DNA from: Halopseudomonas bauzanensis
Lineage (GTDB): Bacteria > Pseudomonadota > Gammaproteobacteria > Pseudomonadales > Pseudomonadaceae
Assembly (NCBI RefSeq): GCF_900114735.1
Contig: NZ_FOUA01000001.1
Location: 570,278-634,277, forward strand
Direction of reading: 5' to 3'
DNA: 64,000 nucleotides
Below are positions 19,161 to 31,540 of this stretch, in pieces (within the stretch, counting starts at the first letter, position 1; each line of letters starts with the position of its first letter). Both the position numbers and the translations under genes were made by a program. The notes below the pieces were generated by a model that did not search any database, had not been told where the DNA came from, and was given only the letters and a program-made list of their open reading frames with translations.

Positions 19161-19783
19161 GCCTGGGCGGCCTGTATGCGATTACCGACAGCGCACTGCT
19201 GACTGACGGCAAACTGCTGCCCTATGTAGAAGCGGCCCTGGCTGGCGGCGCCAGTCTGGTCCAGTATCGGGACAAGAGTGTCGATACCGTCCGCCGTCTG
19301 GAAGAAGCGACCCGGCTCAAGGAGCTGTGCGGTCAGTATGACGCTCACTTGCTGATCAATGATGACCTGGCGCTGGCCAGCCAGCTGCAGGTAGGCGTGC
19401 ATCTGGGCAGGGACGACGGCAGCCTGCGCGAAGCCCGCCAGCAGCTCGGCCCCGATGCGCTGATCGGCGCCACCTGCCATGCCAGCCTGGAATACGCCGA
19501 ACAGGCGGTGGCCGCCGGCGCCAGTTATGTCGCCTTCGGCCGCTTTTTTCCCTCCGTCACCAAGCCGGGCACACCTGCGGCGACGACCGGTCTGCTGCGA
19601 GAAGCCCGGGAGCGCTTTGCTATACCTATCATTGCCATCGGCGGCATCACTGCTGATAACGCCCGGCAACTGTATGACGCCGGTGCCGACTTGCTTGCCG
19701 TAGTACACGGTCTGTTCGGCGCCGACTCCGCCGCCGAGGTCCGGCGCCGCGCCCTTGAATTCACCGCCTTGAAAATTTGTTGA
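19157..19783 (+). CDS. thiE: Thiamine-phosphate synthase
   Basis: 208 aa TIM-barrel enzyme joining HMP-PP and thiazole phosphate to give thiamine monophosphate. Seen: LVQYRDKS near residue 35, [10 protein letters not shown], the HLGRDDG substrate loop, and [15 protein letters not shown] and [10 protein letters not shown] in the phosphate-binding half. Follows thiD with a 4-nt overlap; hemL starts 12 bp after its stop. Confidence 0.94.
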   Translation: MSLGGLYAITDSALLTDGKLLPYVEAALAGGASLVQYRDKSVDTVRRLEEATRLKELCGQYDAHLLINDDLALASQLQVGVHLGRDDGSLREARQQLGPDALIGATCHASLEYAEQAVAAGASYVAFGRFFPSVTKPGTPAATTGLLREARERFAIPIIAIGGITADNARQLYDAGADLLAVVHGLFGADSAAEVRRRALEFTALKIC

Positions 19784-19794
19784 GAGAATTGCCC

Positions 19795-21075
19795 ATGTCC
19801 CGCTCGGAAACCCTTTTTGCCAGTGCCCAGAAACACATCCCCGGTGGCGTCAACTCGCCGGTACGCGCGTTCCGCAGCGTCGGCGGCACACCGTTGTTCA
19901 TCAAGCACGCCGAGGGCGCCTATATCATCGACGAGGATGATCGGCGCTATGTGGACTATGTCGGCTCCTGGGGCCCGATGATCCTCGGTCACAGTCACCC
20001 GGACGTACTCGACTCGGTCCGCCGCCAGCTGGATCACGGCCTGTCCTATGGCGCTCCGACCGCCATGGAAACCGAGATGGCCGAGCTGGTCTGCTCCATG
20101 GTGCCGTCGATGGACATGGTGCGCATGGTCAGTTCCGGTACCGAAGCGACCATGAGCGCCATCCGCCTGGCCCGTGGTTATACCGGCCGCGATACCATCA
20201 TCAAGTTCGAGGGCTGCTACCACGGCCACTCCGACAGCCTGCTGGTCAAGGCAGGCTCTGGTGCACTGACCTTCGGCGTGCCCAGCTCGCCGGGCGTGCC
20301 GGCGGCCTTCGCCCAGCACACCCTCACCCTGCCCTACAACGATATTGCCGCGGTGCGCGAAACCCTGAGCCGTGTGGCCGAGGATATCGCCTGCATCATC
20401 GTCGAGCCCGTGGCCGGCAACATGAACTGCGTGCCACCTGCACCGGGTTTCCTTGAAGGGTTGCGCGAAGCATGTAGCGAGTATGGCGTGGTCCTGATCT
20501 TCGATGAGGTGATGACCGGCTTCCGCGTTGCCCTCGGCGGCGCCCAGGCCCATTACGGCGTGACTCCCGACCTGTCCACCTTCGGCAAGATCGTCGGCGG
20601 CGGCATGCCGGTTGGCGCCTTTGGCGGCAAGCGCGAAATAATGGAATGCATCTCGCCGCTGGGCCCGGTCTACCAGGCCGGCACCCTGTCCGGCAACCCG
20701 CTGGCCATGGCCGCAGGATTGACTACCCTGAAGCTGATCAGCCGCCCGGGCTTCCATGACGAGCTGACCAGCTACACCAGCCGCATGCTGCAGGGCCTAC
20801 AGGACCGCGCCGATGCCGCCAGCATCCCCTTCGTCACCACCCAGGCCGGGGGCATGTTCGGTCTGTATTTCAGCGGCGCCGACAACATCCTGACCTTCGA
20901 GGACGTGATGGCCAGCGATCCCGAGCGCTTCAAGACCTTCTTCCACAAGATGCTCGAACAGGGTGTGTATTTTGCCCCCAGCGCCTACGAGGCCGGCTTC
21001 ACCTCCATCGCCCATGGCGAAACCGAGTTGCAGCTGACCCTGGATGCCGCCGAGCGGGCATTCGCCACCCTATGA
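19795..21075 (+). CDS. hemL: Glutamate-1-semialdehyde 2,1-aminomutase
   Basis: 426 aa PLP enzyme making 5-aminolevulinate in the C5 haem pathway. Seen: [39 protein letters not shown], and the Schiff-base lysine in [17 protein letters not shown] near residue 265. An in-frame start 6 codons upstream exists, but MSRSETLF at 19795 is the family N terminus. The thiD-thiE-hemL order is the usual Pseudomonas arrangement. Confidence 0.95.
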   Translation: MSRSETLFASAQKHIPGGVNSPVRAFRSVGGTPLFIKHAEGAYIIDEDDRRYVDYVGSWGPMILGHSHPDVLDSVRRQLDHGLSYGAPTAMETEMAELVCSMVPSMDMVRMVSSGTEATMSAIRLARGYTGRDTIIKFEGCYHGHSDSLLVKAGSGALTFGVPSSPGVPAAFAQHTLTLPYNDIAAVRETLSRVAEDIACIIVEPVAGNMNCVPPAPGFLEGLREACSEYGVVLIFDEVMTGFRVALGGAQAHYGVTPDLSTFGKIVGGGMPVGAFGGKREIMECISPLGPVYQAGTLSGNPLAMAAGLTTLKLISRPGFHDELTSYTSRMLQGLQDRADAASIPFVTTQAGGMFGLYFSGADNILTFEDVMASDPERFKTFFHKMLEQGVYFAPSAYEAGFTSIAHGETELQLTLDAAERAFATL

Positions 21076-21196
21076 TCGGGGCGCCTTCGGTAATGCCGCC
21101 GGTATCGGTGCCGCCAGCCGCTCTGGTGGTTGGCCCCAGCATCGATCCGGCGCACAATGGCGCCATGCACTTACCTAGCCAGCGGGCCAGTCGACC

Positions 21197-21781
21197 ATGA
21201 ACACTGTTTTTCGCCGTACCGTCATCCTGTGCATGCTGGCCGGAGCAGGCAGCGGCGCATCCGCCGTCCTCGCCCAAACCCAGTCCCAGGCGCCATTGGT
21301 GATCAGCACCGAAGAGCGTTGCGCCTTCAACCGCGTCGATGACGACAGCCTGGCCCTGGCCCTGGAAAACTGCATGGAGCTGGCCGAGGCCGACGATATG
21401 CAGGCGCAATTCGAGATGGGTGAGCTGTACTACCATGGCGAGCGCGCCGAGCGGGATCTGAGCGCGGCACTGAAGTGGTATGAGCGAGCATCAATCCAGG
21501 GACATCCGGACGCCCAATACCGCCTGGGCCTGATGCATATGAACGGCGAAGGGGTGGAGCGCAACCTGCCGCAGGCTTACATCATGTTGAAGATGGCGGC
21601 GGTCAATGGTCAGGACGCGGCGATGGACGCCAGTGATCTGCTGGCCGAGGAGATGCCCCCCGAGGAGATTGCCGCAGCTACCCAGGTACTGGGCACGCTA
21701 TTTCGCAATTATCTACGGCATATTCGGGAAGAACAGTTGCGCCAGTTTCAGCCAGATACCAGCGCTCCCGTCGCCCCATAA
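21197..21781 (+). CDS. Secreted Sel1-repeat (TPR-like) protein
   Basis: 194 aa. A signal peptide (about 28 residues, ending AVLAQ) precedes at least two Sel1-like repeats: ALKWYERASIQGHPDAQYRL and the following HMNGEGVERNLPQAYIMLKM. Such repeats mediate protein contacts; the partner is unknown. In Pseudomonas a gene of this kind commonly sits between hemL and the DUF1820 gene. It converges on the DUF1820 gene with a 2-bp gap between stops. Confidence 0.8.
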   Translation: MNTVFRRTVILCMLAGAGSGASAVLAQTQSQAPLVISTEERCAFNRVDDDSLALALENCMELAEADDMQAQFEMGELYYHGERAERDLSAALKWYERASIQGHPDAQYRLGLMHMNGEGVERNLPQAYIMLKMAAVNGQDAAMDASDLLAEEMPPEEIAAATQVLGTLFRNYLRHIREEQLRQFQPDTSAPVAP

Positions 21782-21783
21782 GA

Positions 21784-22125
21784 TCAGTTATTACTCGGCC
21801 CAGGCCCCGGCGGCATCGGGAAGGACATGATATTGCTGCCGCCCTTGGCCTCGCTGATCTTGGCCTGACCAACCCGCTCGACTTCGTCGATGCGCACTAT
21901 GGCCTGCAGCGGAATGAAGCTGCGGTTGACGCCTTCGAACTGGCTCTTGAGCTTTTCCTCACCCGGATCGACCAGCATCTGCGAACGCTCGCCGAACACC
22001 AGCTCCTCGATCTCCAGAAAGCCCCACAACTCGCTCTGGAATATCTGCCGCGCATACAGTTCGTATACCTGGCCCTGATTGATGAAAATCACCCGGAAGA
22101 TGGGTTGCTGCTTGTCTTTGCTCAT
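21784..22125 (-). CDS. DUF1820 family protein
   Basis: 113 aa cytoplasmic protein of unknown function, conserved next to miaB in Pseudomonas. The start MSKDKQQPIFRVIFINQGQ at 22125 matches the family; the longer open frame upstream enters non-coding sequence. Features are the FLEIEELVFGE stretch and a Pro/Gly-rich tail ending PPGPGPSNN. Confidence 0.82.
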   Translation of the reverse strand: MSKDKQQPIFRVIFINQGQVYELYARQIFQSELWGFLEIEELVFGERSQMLVDPGEEKLKSQFEGVNRSFIPLQAIVRIDEVERVGQAKISEAKGGSNIMSFPMPPGPGPSNN

Positions 22126-22236
22126 GAAACTCACACAGGGACAACATGGATGGGACTGACGATGGCCGGACACCCGGCCAAAGGTGGCGGATCATAGCAT
22201 ACTCAGCAAAACCGTACGGCCAATGTCGAGCAAGCC

Positions 22237-22350
22237 GCAGTGGAGGCAGGCAGGGGCACTACAGAACCGTCTGCGGCCAGGGACGGCCGTAGACGAGCGC
22301 CATGGATGGCGGGGTGCGAGTTCTGTAGTGCCCCTGCCTGCCTCCGCTGC
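22237..22350 (+). repeat. Structured repeat, copy B
   Basis: 114 bp. The outer stem is 31 bp with a single mismatch (22237-22267 against 22320-22350), built on GGAGGCAGGCAGGGGCACTA. It closes the 52-nt core at 22268-22319, which is identical at 51 positions to the inverted core of copy A. As RNA it would form a three-way junction: outer stem, a CGTCTGCGGCC hairpin with an AGGGAC loop, and a CGCCAT/ATGGCG hairpin. There is no ORF, transposase or target duplication evident. Confidence 0.85.
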
Positions 22351-22433
22351 CTACTCGGACTATCCTCCACTCATCCACACCGCAGCCCCGCTTCCTCCGA
22401 CCAGCCACCATCACATTGTCCCCGCCATCCGTG

Positions 22434-22439
22434 TATAAT
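22434..22439 (+). promoter_or_regulatory. -10 box upstream of miaB
   Basis: Consensus TATAAT 36 bp before the miaB ATG. No good -35 is seen at 16-18 bp, so the promoter assignment rests on the -10 alone. Confidence 0.4.
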
Positions 22440-22474
22440 CGCCGTTTTTCTTCACGAGTCACCCGCACATCCCC

Positions 22475-23815
22475 ATGGCAAAGAAACTCTTTATCCAGAC
22501 CCACGGCTGCCAGATGAACGAGTATGACAGCTCGCGCATGGCAGACCTGCTCGGCGACCACCAGGCAATGGAACTGACCGATAGCCCCGATGAGGCCGAT
22601 GTCATCCTGCTCAACACCTGTTCGATTCGCGAGAAGGCCCAGGAAAAGGTGTTTTCCGAACTGGGCCGCTGGCGGCCGCTCAAGGAAAAGAATCCCGAGC
22701 TGATCATCGGTGTCGGCGGCTGCGTCGCCAGCCAGGAAGGCACCGCGATCCGCGACCGCGCCTCCTATGTGGACGTGGTGTTCGGTCCCCAGACCCTGCA
22801 TCGCCTGCCGGAGATGATCGACGCGGCGCGCAGCACCGGCACCGCCCAGGTCGACGTGTCCTTCCCGGAAATCGAGAAGTTCGACCGCCTGCCCGAGCCT
22901 CGCGTGGATGGCCCGACCGCCTACGTATCGGTCATGGAAGGGTGCAGCAAGTACTGCAGCTTCTGCGTGGTGCCCTATACCCGCGGTGAAGAAGTCAGCC
23001 GCCCGTTCGACGACGTGCTGGCCGAGTGCGTGCACCGGGCCGAAAATGGCGTGCGCGAAATAACCCTGCTCGGGCAGAACGTCAACGGCTATCGCGGCCA
23101 GACCCATGACGGTGGTATCGCCGACCTGGCGGATCTGATCCGGGTTGTCGCCGAGATCGACGGCATCGACCGCATCCGCTACACCACCTCGCACCCGCTG
23201 GAGTTTTCCGACAGCCTGATTCGCGCCCACGCGGAAGTGCCGGAGCTGGTCAAGTACCTGCACCTGCCGGTGCAATCCGGCTCCGACCGGGTCCTGGCGG
23301 GCATGAAGCGCAACCACACCGCGCTGGAATACAAGTCCCGGGTGCGCAAGCTCAAGGCCGCGGTGCCGGATATCATCCTCAGCTCGGACTTCATCATCGG
23401 CTTCCCCGGTGAAACCGATCGGGACTTCGAGCAGACCATGAAGCTGGTGGAGGAGATCGGTTTCGACTTCTCCTACTCCTTCATCTATAGCGCCCGTCCC
23501 GGCACCCCGGCGTCCGACCTGCCCGACGACACCCCGGTCGAGGTCAAGAAACAGCGCCTGCAGATTCTCCAGGCCCGCCTCAACCAGCAGGGCTTCGAAA
23601 ATAGCCGGCGCATGGTCGGCAGCACCCAGCGCATCCTGGTTACCGACTACTCGAAGAAGGACCCGGGCATGCTCCAGGGTCGCACCGAGCACAACCGTAT
23701 CGTCAACTTCCGCTGCGCCAATCCGCTGCTGATCGGCCAGTTCGTCGAGGTCCATATCGACGAAGCCCTGCCCCACTCCCTGCGCGGCAGCCTGCTGCAC
23801 GAAACAGTGCAGTGA
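22475..23815 (+). CDS. miaB: tRNA-2-methylthio-N6-dimethylallyladenosine synthase
   Basis: 446 aa radical-SAM methylthiotransferase modifying i6A37 of tRNAs reading UNN codons. Three regions are visible. The N-terminal UPF0004 domain has cluster cysteines in [18 protein letters not shown] and GVGGCVAS. The radical-SAM motif is [15 protein letters not shown]. The C-terminal TRAM domain lies in roughly the last 65 residues. Followed after 121 bp by phoH. Confidence 0.96.
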   Translation: MAKKLFIQTHGCQMNEYDSSRMADLLGDHQAMELTDSPDEADVILLNTCSIREKAQEKVFSELGRWRPLKEKNPELIIGVGGCVASQEGTAIRDRASYVDVVFGPQTLHRLPEMIDAARSTGTAQVDVSFPEIEKFDRLPEPRVDGPTAYVSVMEGCSKYCSFCVVPYTRGEEVSRPFDDVLAECVHRAENGVREITLLGQNVNGYRGQTHDGGIADLADLIRVVAEIDGIDRIRYTTSHPLEFSDSLIRAHAEVPELVKYLHLPVQSGSDRVLAGMKRNHTALEYKSRVRKLKAAVPDIILSSDFIIGFPGETDRDFEQTMKLVEEIGFDFSYSFIYSARPGTPASDLPDDTPVEVKKQRLQILQARLNQQGFENSRRMVGSTQRILVTDYSKKDPGMLQGRTEHNRIVNFRCANPLLIGQFVEVHIDEALPHSLRGSLLHETVQ

Positions 23816-23832
23816 TTCACTATCGAGCCACG

Positions 23833-23849
23833 GCCCGCTGCGCGCGGGC
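23833..23849. terminator. Short hairpin after miaB
   Basis: GCCCGC with GCGGGC around TGCGC, 17 bp past the miaB stop, without a T-run. Possibly a weak or Rho-assisted terminator. Confidence 0.3.
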
Positions 23850-23867
23850 TGCGGCCGAAAGCCCATC

Positions 23868-23896
23868 TTTGCATAGCCCGGTTTGCGCGCTATGCT
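23868..23896 (+). promoter_or_regulatory. Predicted phoH operon promoter
   Basis: TTTGCA, exact 17-bp spacer, TATGCT; 40 bp upstream of the phoH start. Good sigma-70-type spacing. Confidence 0.5.
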
Positions 23897-23936
23897 GTGT
23901 TTTTCCTGATAGCCACACGGCCACCAACGGACCATT

Positions 23937-24959
23937 TTGAACGTACCCTTGACTATCCATCGCTTCAGCATCGAGCCCGTAGACCCACGGCGCTTCGCCA
24001 GTCTCTGCGGTCAATTTGATGAAAACCTCCGCTTGATCGAACAACGCCTCGGCATCGAAGTCCGCAACCGCGGTAACCATTTCGAATTGATCGGCGACCC
24101 TGCTATTACGCGGTCCGCCGAGGCGGTCCTGCGCCAACTGTATCGCGAGACGCGGGACAACAAGGACCTACCGCTGGATACCGTGCATTTGTATCTGCAG
24201 GAGTCCGGGCTGGAGAATCTCAGCGAATCGCTGCAGCACAGCGACGGCCACAAGCCAGTGGTACTGCGCACCAAGCGCATGACCATCCAGCCGCGCGGGC
24301 CAAATCAGCAGGCCTATGTGCGCTCGATCCAGGAGCATGACATCAACTTCGGCATCGGCCCGGCCGGTACCGGCAAGACCTACCTGGCGGTGGCCTGCGC
24401 GGTGGACGCGCTGGAACGCGAGCAGATTCGCCGCATTCTGCTGGTGCGCCCGGCGGTAGAGGCCGGTGAGAAGCTCGGCTTCCTGCCTGGCGACCTGTCG
24501 CAGAAGATCGACCCCTATCTGCGCCCGCTGTATGACGCGCTCTACGAAATGCTCGGCTTCGAACAGGTGGCCAAGCTGATCGAAAAGCAGGTGATCGAAG
24601 TCGCGCCACTGGCCTATATGCGCGGCCGCACACTGAACAACAGCTTCATCATTCTCGATGAGAGCCAGAACACCACGCTGGAACAGATGAAGATGTTCCT
24701 CACGCGCATCGGCTTCGGCTCCACCGCAGTGATCACCGGTGACATCACCCAGGTCGACCTGCCGCGGGGCACCCGCTCGGGCCTGACTCACGTGATCGAT
24801 GTGCTCAAGGATGTGAAAGGCATCGGCTTTACCCACTTCAAGTCCAAGGACGTGGTGCGCCACCCCCTGGTCCAGCGCATCGTCGAAGCCTATGACCGCT
24901 TCGACAGTCGCCAGGAGCAGGAACAGCAGCAGCGCAAGGAGCGCCGCGATGACCGTTGA
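23937..24959 (+). CDS. ybeZ: PhoH/YbeZ family ATPase
   Basis: 340 aa PhoH-like ATPase that works with YbeY in ribosome/RNA maturation. Walker [12 protein letters not shown] lies about residue 140 and Walker [11 protein letters not shown] about residue 235. The chosen TTG start gives [10 protein letters not shown], matching Pseudomonas relatives; no ATG is better placed. The stop overlaps the ybeY start by 11 nt. Confidence 0.93.
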   Translation: MNVPLTIHRFSIEPVDPRRFASLCGQFDENLRLIEQRLGIEVRNRGNHFELIGDPAITRSAEAVLRQLYRETRDNKDLPLDTVHLYLQESGLENLSESLQHSDGHKPVVLRTKRMTIQPRGPNQQAYVRSIQEHDINFGIGPAGTGKTYLAVACAVDALEREQIRRILLVRPAVEAGEKLGFLPGDLSQKIDPYLRPLYDALYEMLGFEQVAKLIEKQVIEVAPLAYMRGRTLNNSFIILDESQNTTLEQMKMFLTRIGFGSTAVITGDITQVDLPRGTRSGLTHVIDVLKDVKGIGFTHFKSKDVVRHPLVQRIVEAYDRFDSRQEQEQQQRKERRDDR

Positions 24960-25407
24960 GGTAGACATACAAAGGGCCACCGATGCGCCCGGCCAACCCG
25001 ATGATGACAGCCTGATCCGCTGGGCCGCCCTGGCCTTGCGGAACAAGCCGGGTCAGGAACTGACCATCCGCCTGGTCGATGCCGAGGAAAGCCAGACCCT
25101 GAACAACGAGTATCGGCACAAGGACTATCCCACCAACGTGCTGTCCTTCCCCGCCGATCTGCCTCCCGAACTGGATATCCCGCTGCTGGGCGACCTGGTC
25201 ATCTGCGTTCCGGTAGTCAATCGCGAGGCCGCCGAACAGGGCAAGCCAGCTGCCGCACACTGGGCGCATATGGTTATCCATGGCTGTCTGCACCTGCTGG
25301 GCCACGACCATATCGAGGACGACGAAGCCGAGGCAATGGAGGCGCTGGAACGCCAGCTGCTGGCCGAACTGGGTATCGCCGATCCCTATCTTGAAACCGA
25401 CGAGTGA
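24949..25407 (+). CDS. ybeY: Endoribonuclease YbeY
   Basis: 152 aa metal-dependent RNase for 16S rRNA 3'-end maturation and ribosome quality control. The zinc motif [11 protein letters not shown] (H-x3-H-x5-H) is intact, preceded by [13 protein letters not shown] 24949, inside the end of phoH, was chosen over an upstream in-frame start because MTVEVDIQ fits the family. Its TGA overlaps the first possible corC ATG. Confidence 0.95.
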   Translation: MTVEVDIQRATDAPGQPDDDSLIRWAALALRNKPGQELTIRLVDAEESQTLNNEYRHKDYPTNVLSFPADLPPELDIPLLGDLVICVPVVNREAAEQGKPAAAHWAHMVIHGCLHLLGHDHIEDDEAEAMEALERQLLAELGIADPYLETDE

Positions 25408-25421
25408 TGAGTAACGACCCC

Positions 25422-26261
25422 ATGAGCGAAGATCGATCGAGCAACGGACATAAGTCCTGGCTGGAGAGACTGACCCAGGCTTTTGTCCATGAACCCCGCA
25501 ACCGTCAGGAACTGCTCGAGCTGCTGCGTGAAGCGCAGCGCAATGAAGTTCTCGATATCGAAGCGCTGGCGATCATCGAGGGCGCACTGCAGGTCGCCGA
25601 CATGCAGGTGCGCGACATCATGATCCCGCGCTCGCAGATGACCACCATCAAGGCCGCCCAGACACCTCGCGAGTTCCTGCCCTCGGTGATCGAGGCAGCT
25701 CATTCCCGCTTCCCCGTCATCGGCGAAAGCATCGACGATGTGCTCGGTATCCTGCTGGCCAAGGACCTGCTGCCGCTGCTGCTGGAAGAGAACACCGATC
25801 GGTTCAATATCAAGGACGTCCTGCGTCCGGCCACCTGCGTGCCCGAGTCCAAGCGGCTCAACGTGTTGCTCAAGGAGTTCCGCTCGACCCACAATCACAT
25901 GGCCGTGGTGATTGATGAATATGGCGGCGTGTCCGGACTGATCACCATCGAAGACGTACTGGAACAGATCGTTGGCGATATCGAGGATGAACACGATATC
26001 GATGATGAGGATTACATCAAGGAGCTGCCCACCGGCGACTTCCTGGTCAAGGGCCTGACGCCGATCGAAGAGTTCAATGATCACTTCAGCACCGGTTTTT
26101 CCGACGAAGAGTTCGATACCTTCGGCGGGCTGGTGATGAACGCCTTCGGGCATCTGCCCAAGCGCAACGAGATCGTCGAACTGGATGGCTTCCGCGTGCG
26201 CATTCTCAATGCCGACAGCCGTCGCGTCCACCTTCTGCGAGTCAGCCTGATTCAGCCCTGA
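25422..26261 (+). CDS. corC: CorC/HlyC-type CBS-domain protein
   Basis: 279 aa cytoplasmic protein, linked to magnesium/cobalt efflux in relatives. Two CBS domains are seen (VRDIMIPRSQM about residue 66, VIDEYGGVSGLITIEDVLEQ about 160-180), followed by a C-terminal transporter-associated domain ending DSRRVHLLRVSL. ATG 25422 (MSEDRSSNG) matches Pseudomonas orthologues; ATG 25407, overlapping the ybeY stop, is the alternative. Confidence 0.92.
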   Translation: MSEDRSSNGHKSWLERLTQAFVHEPRNRQELLELLREAQRNEVLDIEALAIIEGALQVADMQVRDIMIPRSQMTTIKAAQTPREFLPSVIEAAHSRFPVIGESIDDVLGILLAKDLLPLLLEENTDRFNIKDVLRPATCVPESKRLNVLLKEFRSTHNHMAVVIDEYGGVSGLITIEDVLEQIVGDIEDEHDIDDEDYIKELPTGDFLVKGLTPIEEFNDHFSTGFSDEEFDTFGGLVMNAFGHLPKRNEIVELDGFRVRILNADSRRVHLLRVSLIQP

Positions 26262-26278
26262 CGTTGAAGCGAGCATAC

Positions 26279-26308
26279 TTGTGGGAGCGGACAAGCCCGC
26301 TCCCACAA
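26279..26308. repeat. REP-type palindrome (Pseudomonas class)
   Basis: Perfect 12-bp stem TTGTGGGAGCGG with CCGCTCCCACAA and loop ACAAGC, between corC and lnt. The GTGGGAGCGG core is the common Pseudomonas REP signature. It could also protect the corC mRNA 3' end. Confidence 0.8.
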
Positions 26309-26356
26309 AACCGCCACTCACAAGGCCATCTGTAGGGCGGATAAAATGGATGTTTG

Positions 26357-27895
26357 ATGAGAGTCGCCATGCTACTGCTGGATAAATTGCTTGTTACCCT
26401 GCGCGCGCCCGGCTGGCGCGGCGACCTGCTTGCCCTGCTCGCCGGGGTGTTGACTACCCTGTCGTTCACCCCCTTTGACATCTGGCCGCTGGGTCTGCTG
26501 TCGGCCGCCCTGCTCTATCAGGGCCTGCATGAGCTGACCGGACGGCAAGCCCTGTGGCGAGGCTGGTGCTGGGGGCTGGGTCTGTTTCTCAGCGGTATAT
26601 CCTGGGTCTATGTCAGCATTCACGTGCACGGTTATGCACCACCGGCACTGGCGGCGTTGCTGACCGGCGGGCTGGTTGCCGGGTTGGCATTGATTCCGGC
26701 AACCGCCGCCTGGCTATGGGCGCGCTGGCTGCGGCCTGAAAAGGGTCTCTGGCTGGCTGCGACCGGTTTCGCTGCGCTGTGGGTGGCACAGGAATTTTTC
26801 CGTAGCTGGTTTCTTACCGGCTTCCCCTGGCTCTATCAAGGTTATGCCCATACCGATACCTGGCTAGCCGGCTGGGCCCCGCTGGGTGGCGTCTGGCTGC
26901 TCAGTTTTCTCAGTGTGTTCACTGCCTGTCTGCTCAGCGAAGGGCGGTTCTGGCGAAAGCCCCGCCAGGGATTGCCGGCAGCCGTACTGTTGATCGCCAT
27001 CTGGGGCGGCGGCGCCCTGCTCACCCAGGTACAGTGGACCCGGCCAGCCGGCACGCCACTGTCGGTGGCGCTGATCCAGGCCGACATCGAACAGTCCCGC
27101 AAGTGGGACCCGGCGCACATCGACTATACCCTGGCTACCTACCGGGACATGAGCTACGCCCAGCGCGCCGACCTGATCATCTGGCCGGAAACCGCCGTGC
27201 CCGTACTCAGCAGCAGTGCCATGCCCTTCGTTCAGGGCATGGCCGCCAATCTGGCGCAGCAGGGCAGCACCCTGATCACTGGGATTCCGGTGGACGAGAC
27301 CGACGCTCACGGCGAACGACGCATTTACAACGGCATCATGGTCGCCGGCGAGCAGCCCAACCATTACCTGAAACACAAGCTGGTGCCCTTCGGCGAGTAT
27401 GTGCCACTGGAAGACGTACTGCGCGGGCTGATCGCGTTCTTCGACCTGCCCATGTCGAATTTCTCCCGGGGCCCACAACAGCAGGCGCCTCTGGAGGCCG
27501 CCGGTCATCGGCTGGCACCGATGATCTGCTATGAAACCGTTTATCCCGATTTCGCCGCCCGTCTGGCTGCTCAGAGCGAGCTGCTGATCAGCATCAGCAA
27601 CGATAGCTGGTTCGGCGAGTCCATCGGCCCGCTACAGCATCTGCAGATGGCCCGCATGCGCGCCATCGAGAGTGGGCGCTGGATGATCCGCGGCACCAAC
27701 AACGGCGTCACCGCACTGATCGACCACCGGGGAGACATCACCGCCCGGATACCACAATTCACCCAGGCCGCCCTGCACGGTTATGTACAGCCCCGCGAAG
27801 GACTCACTCCCTGGTTGCGCTGGGGCAGCTGGCCTCTGGGGACGTTAGTGGTGGCGGCTCTCCTGGTGTGCATGCTCGCTCGCCGCAAGCACTGA
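26357..27895 (+). CDS. lnt: Apolipoprotein N-acyltransferase
   Basis: 512 aa inner-membrane enzyme adding the third acyl chain to lipoproteins. The N-terminal half is membrane-embedded; the C-terminal half is a nitrilase-like domain. The catalytic triad is visible: Glu in IWPETAVPV, Lys in LKHKLVPFGEYVP, Cys in PMICYETVYP. ATG 26357 is used; ATG 26369 is equally possible. It follows corC across a REP palindrome. Confidence 0.94.
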   Translation: MRVAMLLLDKLLVTLRAPGWRGDLLALLAGVLTTLSFTPFDIWPLGLLSAALLYQGLHELTGRQALWRGWCWGLGLFLSGISWVYVSIHVHGYAPPALAALLTGGLVAGLALIPATAAWLWARWLRPEKGLWLAATGFAALWVAQEFFRSWFLTGFPWLYQGYAHTDTWLAGWAPLGGVWLLSFLSVFTACLLSEGRFWRKPRQGLPAAVLLIAIWGGGALLTQVQWTRPAGTPLSVALIQADIEQSRKWDPAHIDYTLATYRDMSYAQRADLIIWPETAVPVLSSSAMPFVQGMAANLAQQGSTLITGIPVDETDAHGERRIYNGIMVAGEQPNHYLKHKLVPFGEYVPLEDVLRGLIAFFDLPMSNFSRGPQQQAPLEAAGHRLAPMICYETVYPDFAARLAAQSELLISISNDSWFGESIGPLQHLQMARMRAIESGRWMIRGTNNGVTALIDHRGDITARIPQFTQAALHGYVQPREGLTPWLRWGSWPLGTLVVAALLVCMLARRKH

Positions 27896-28123
27896 GGGCG
27901 ATGCCGCCAGGCGATCAAGCTGCATGGTACCGAGGATCTGCCGCAGCAGCTGCATGTCCTGTTGGGTCAGGCCATAGACTTCCAGCTCGGTCGGCACGCA
28001 GGGCTGACCAGCCATCCATTGCCGAGTGCGCGCGACATCGAGAGCCTGATCAAGGCGGCGCAACAACCGTCCGTACGAGGAATCGTGACTACCAGCTGGA
28101 ATCTCCCGCTGCACATGTTTCAT
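27845..28123 (-). CDS. Small conserved-looking protein antisense to the lnt 3' end
   Basis: 92 aa, not assigned to a family. The ATG at 28123 follows AGGGAGAA at good spacing, and codon use is strongly GC-ending through VARTRQWMAGQPCVPTELEV and YGLTQQDMQLLRQILGTMQ. That supports a real gene. Its last 51 nt overlap the lnt 3' end on the opposite strand. The tail is His-rich (ASEHAHQESRHH). Divergent from leuS. Predicted helical and cytoplasmic; function unknown. Confidence 0.55.
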   Translation of the reverse strand: MKHVQREIPAGSHDSSYGRLLRRLDQALDVARTRQWMAGQPCVPTELEVYGLTQQDMQLLRQILGTMQLDRLAASPSVLAASEHAHQESRHH

Positions 28124-28233
28124 GTGTTTTCTCCCTAAAATATGACTGCCCAGAACAGCTGGACATCCTTTGCCCTCAGCATAGACCCGACATCTGATTT
28201 CTCCCGGCAGCGGCGACGAATGGCAGTAGCTGA

Positions 28234-30972
<2,739 letters not shown>

Positions 30973-30991
30973 TACGCAACGGAGAATCGGC

Positions 30992-31537
30992 ATGCCACTG
31001 CAACGTCCACGTCATCTGCTGAGCTGTGCGGTACTCGGCGCCAGCCTGCTGCTCAGCGCCTGCGGCTTCCACCTGCGCGGTACCGGGGTCGATAACGTCA
31101 AGCTGGAAGAACTGAACGTCACCGCCCGCAACAGTTATGGTCCTACCTACCAGAGCGTGCTGGAAGCATTGCAGGTCAACGGGGTGTACGTGCGCAGCTC
31201 GGCGCCCTATCACCTGCAGTTGCTGAATGAGAACCAGGAACGCCGCGCGGTCACCTATACCTACCGGGCAACCCCGGCCGAGTACGAGCTGACCAGCGAA
31301 CTGACCTTCCAGATCAGCGACCGCCAGGGCCGTCCCCTGATCGGGCCGGAGACCTTCACCACCTATCGGGTTTACGTCAACGACAAGGATAACCTGATCG
31401 GCACCAGCGAAGAGGAAGCCCTGTTGCACCGCGAAATGCGTCAGGACCTGACCCGTCAGTTGATGTTCCGCCTGTCGAGCATTTCCGCCAGCGACCTCGC
31501 GGCCCGCGAACAGAAGCTCGACCAGCAGGCTCCCTGA
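30992..31537 (+). CDS. lptE: LPS-assembly lipoprotein LptE
   Basis: 181 aa outer-membrane lipoprotein that plugs LptD in LPS export. Signal peptide with lipobox LLLSAC (Cys24), followed by the typical GFHLRGTG. GGAGA precedes the ATG at 30992. It lies between leuS (19 bp) and holA (3 bp), the conserved order. Confidence 0.93.
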   Translation: MPLQRPRHLLSCAVLGASLLLSACGFHLRGTGVDNVKLEELNVTARNSYGPTYQSVLEALQVNGVYVRSSAPYHLQLLNENQERRAVTYTYRATPAEYELTSELTFQISDRQGRPLIGPETFTTYRVYVNDKDNLIGTSEEEALLHREMRQDLTRQLMFRLSSISASDLAAREQKLDQQAP

Positions 31538-31540
31538 GTC

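Larger units (their letters stand above)
22126..22474. other. Intergenic region between DUF1820 gene and miaB
   Basis: 349 bp between divergent genes. It contains copy B of the structured repeat (22237-22350) and a -10-like hexamer before miaB. The remaining sequence shows no gene. Confidence 0.65.

Noticed and set aside
22259..23971. 570-residue minus-strand frame beginning in phoH and crossing miaB into copy B of the repeat
   Set aside because: Antisense to miaB with intact radical-SAM motif; the shared peptide with copy A is only the translated repeat.
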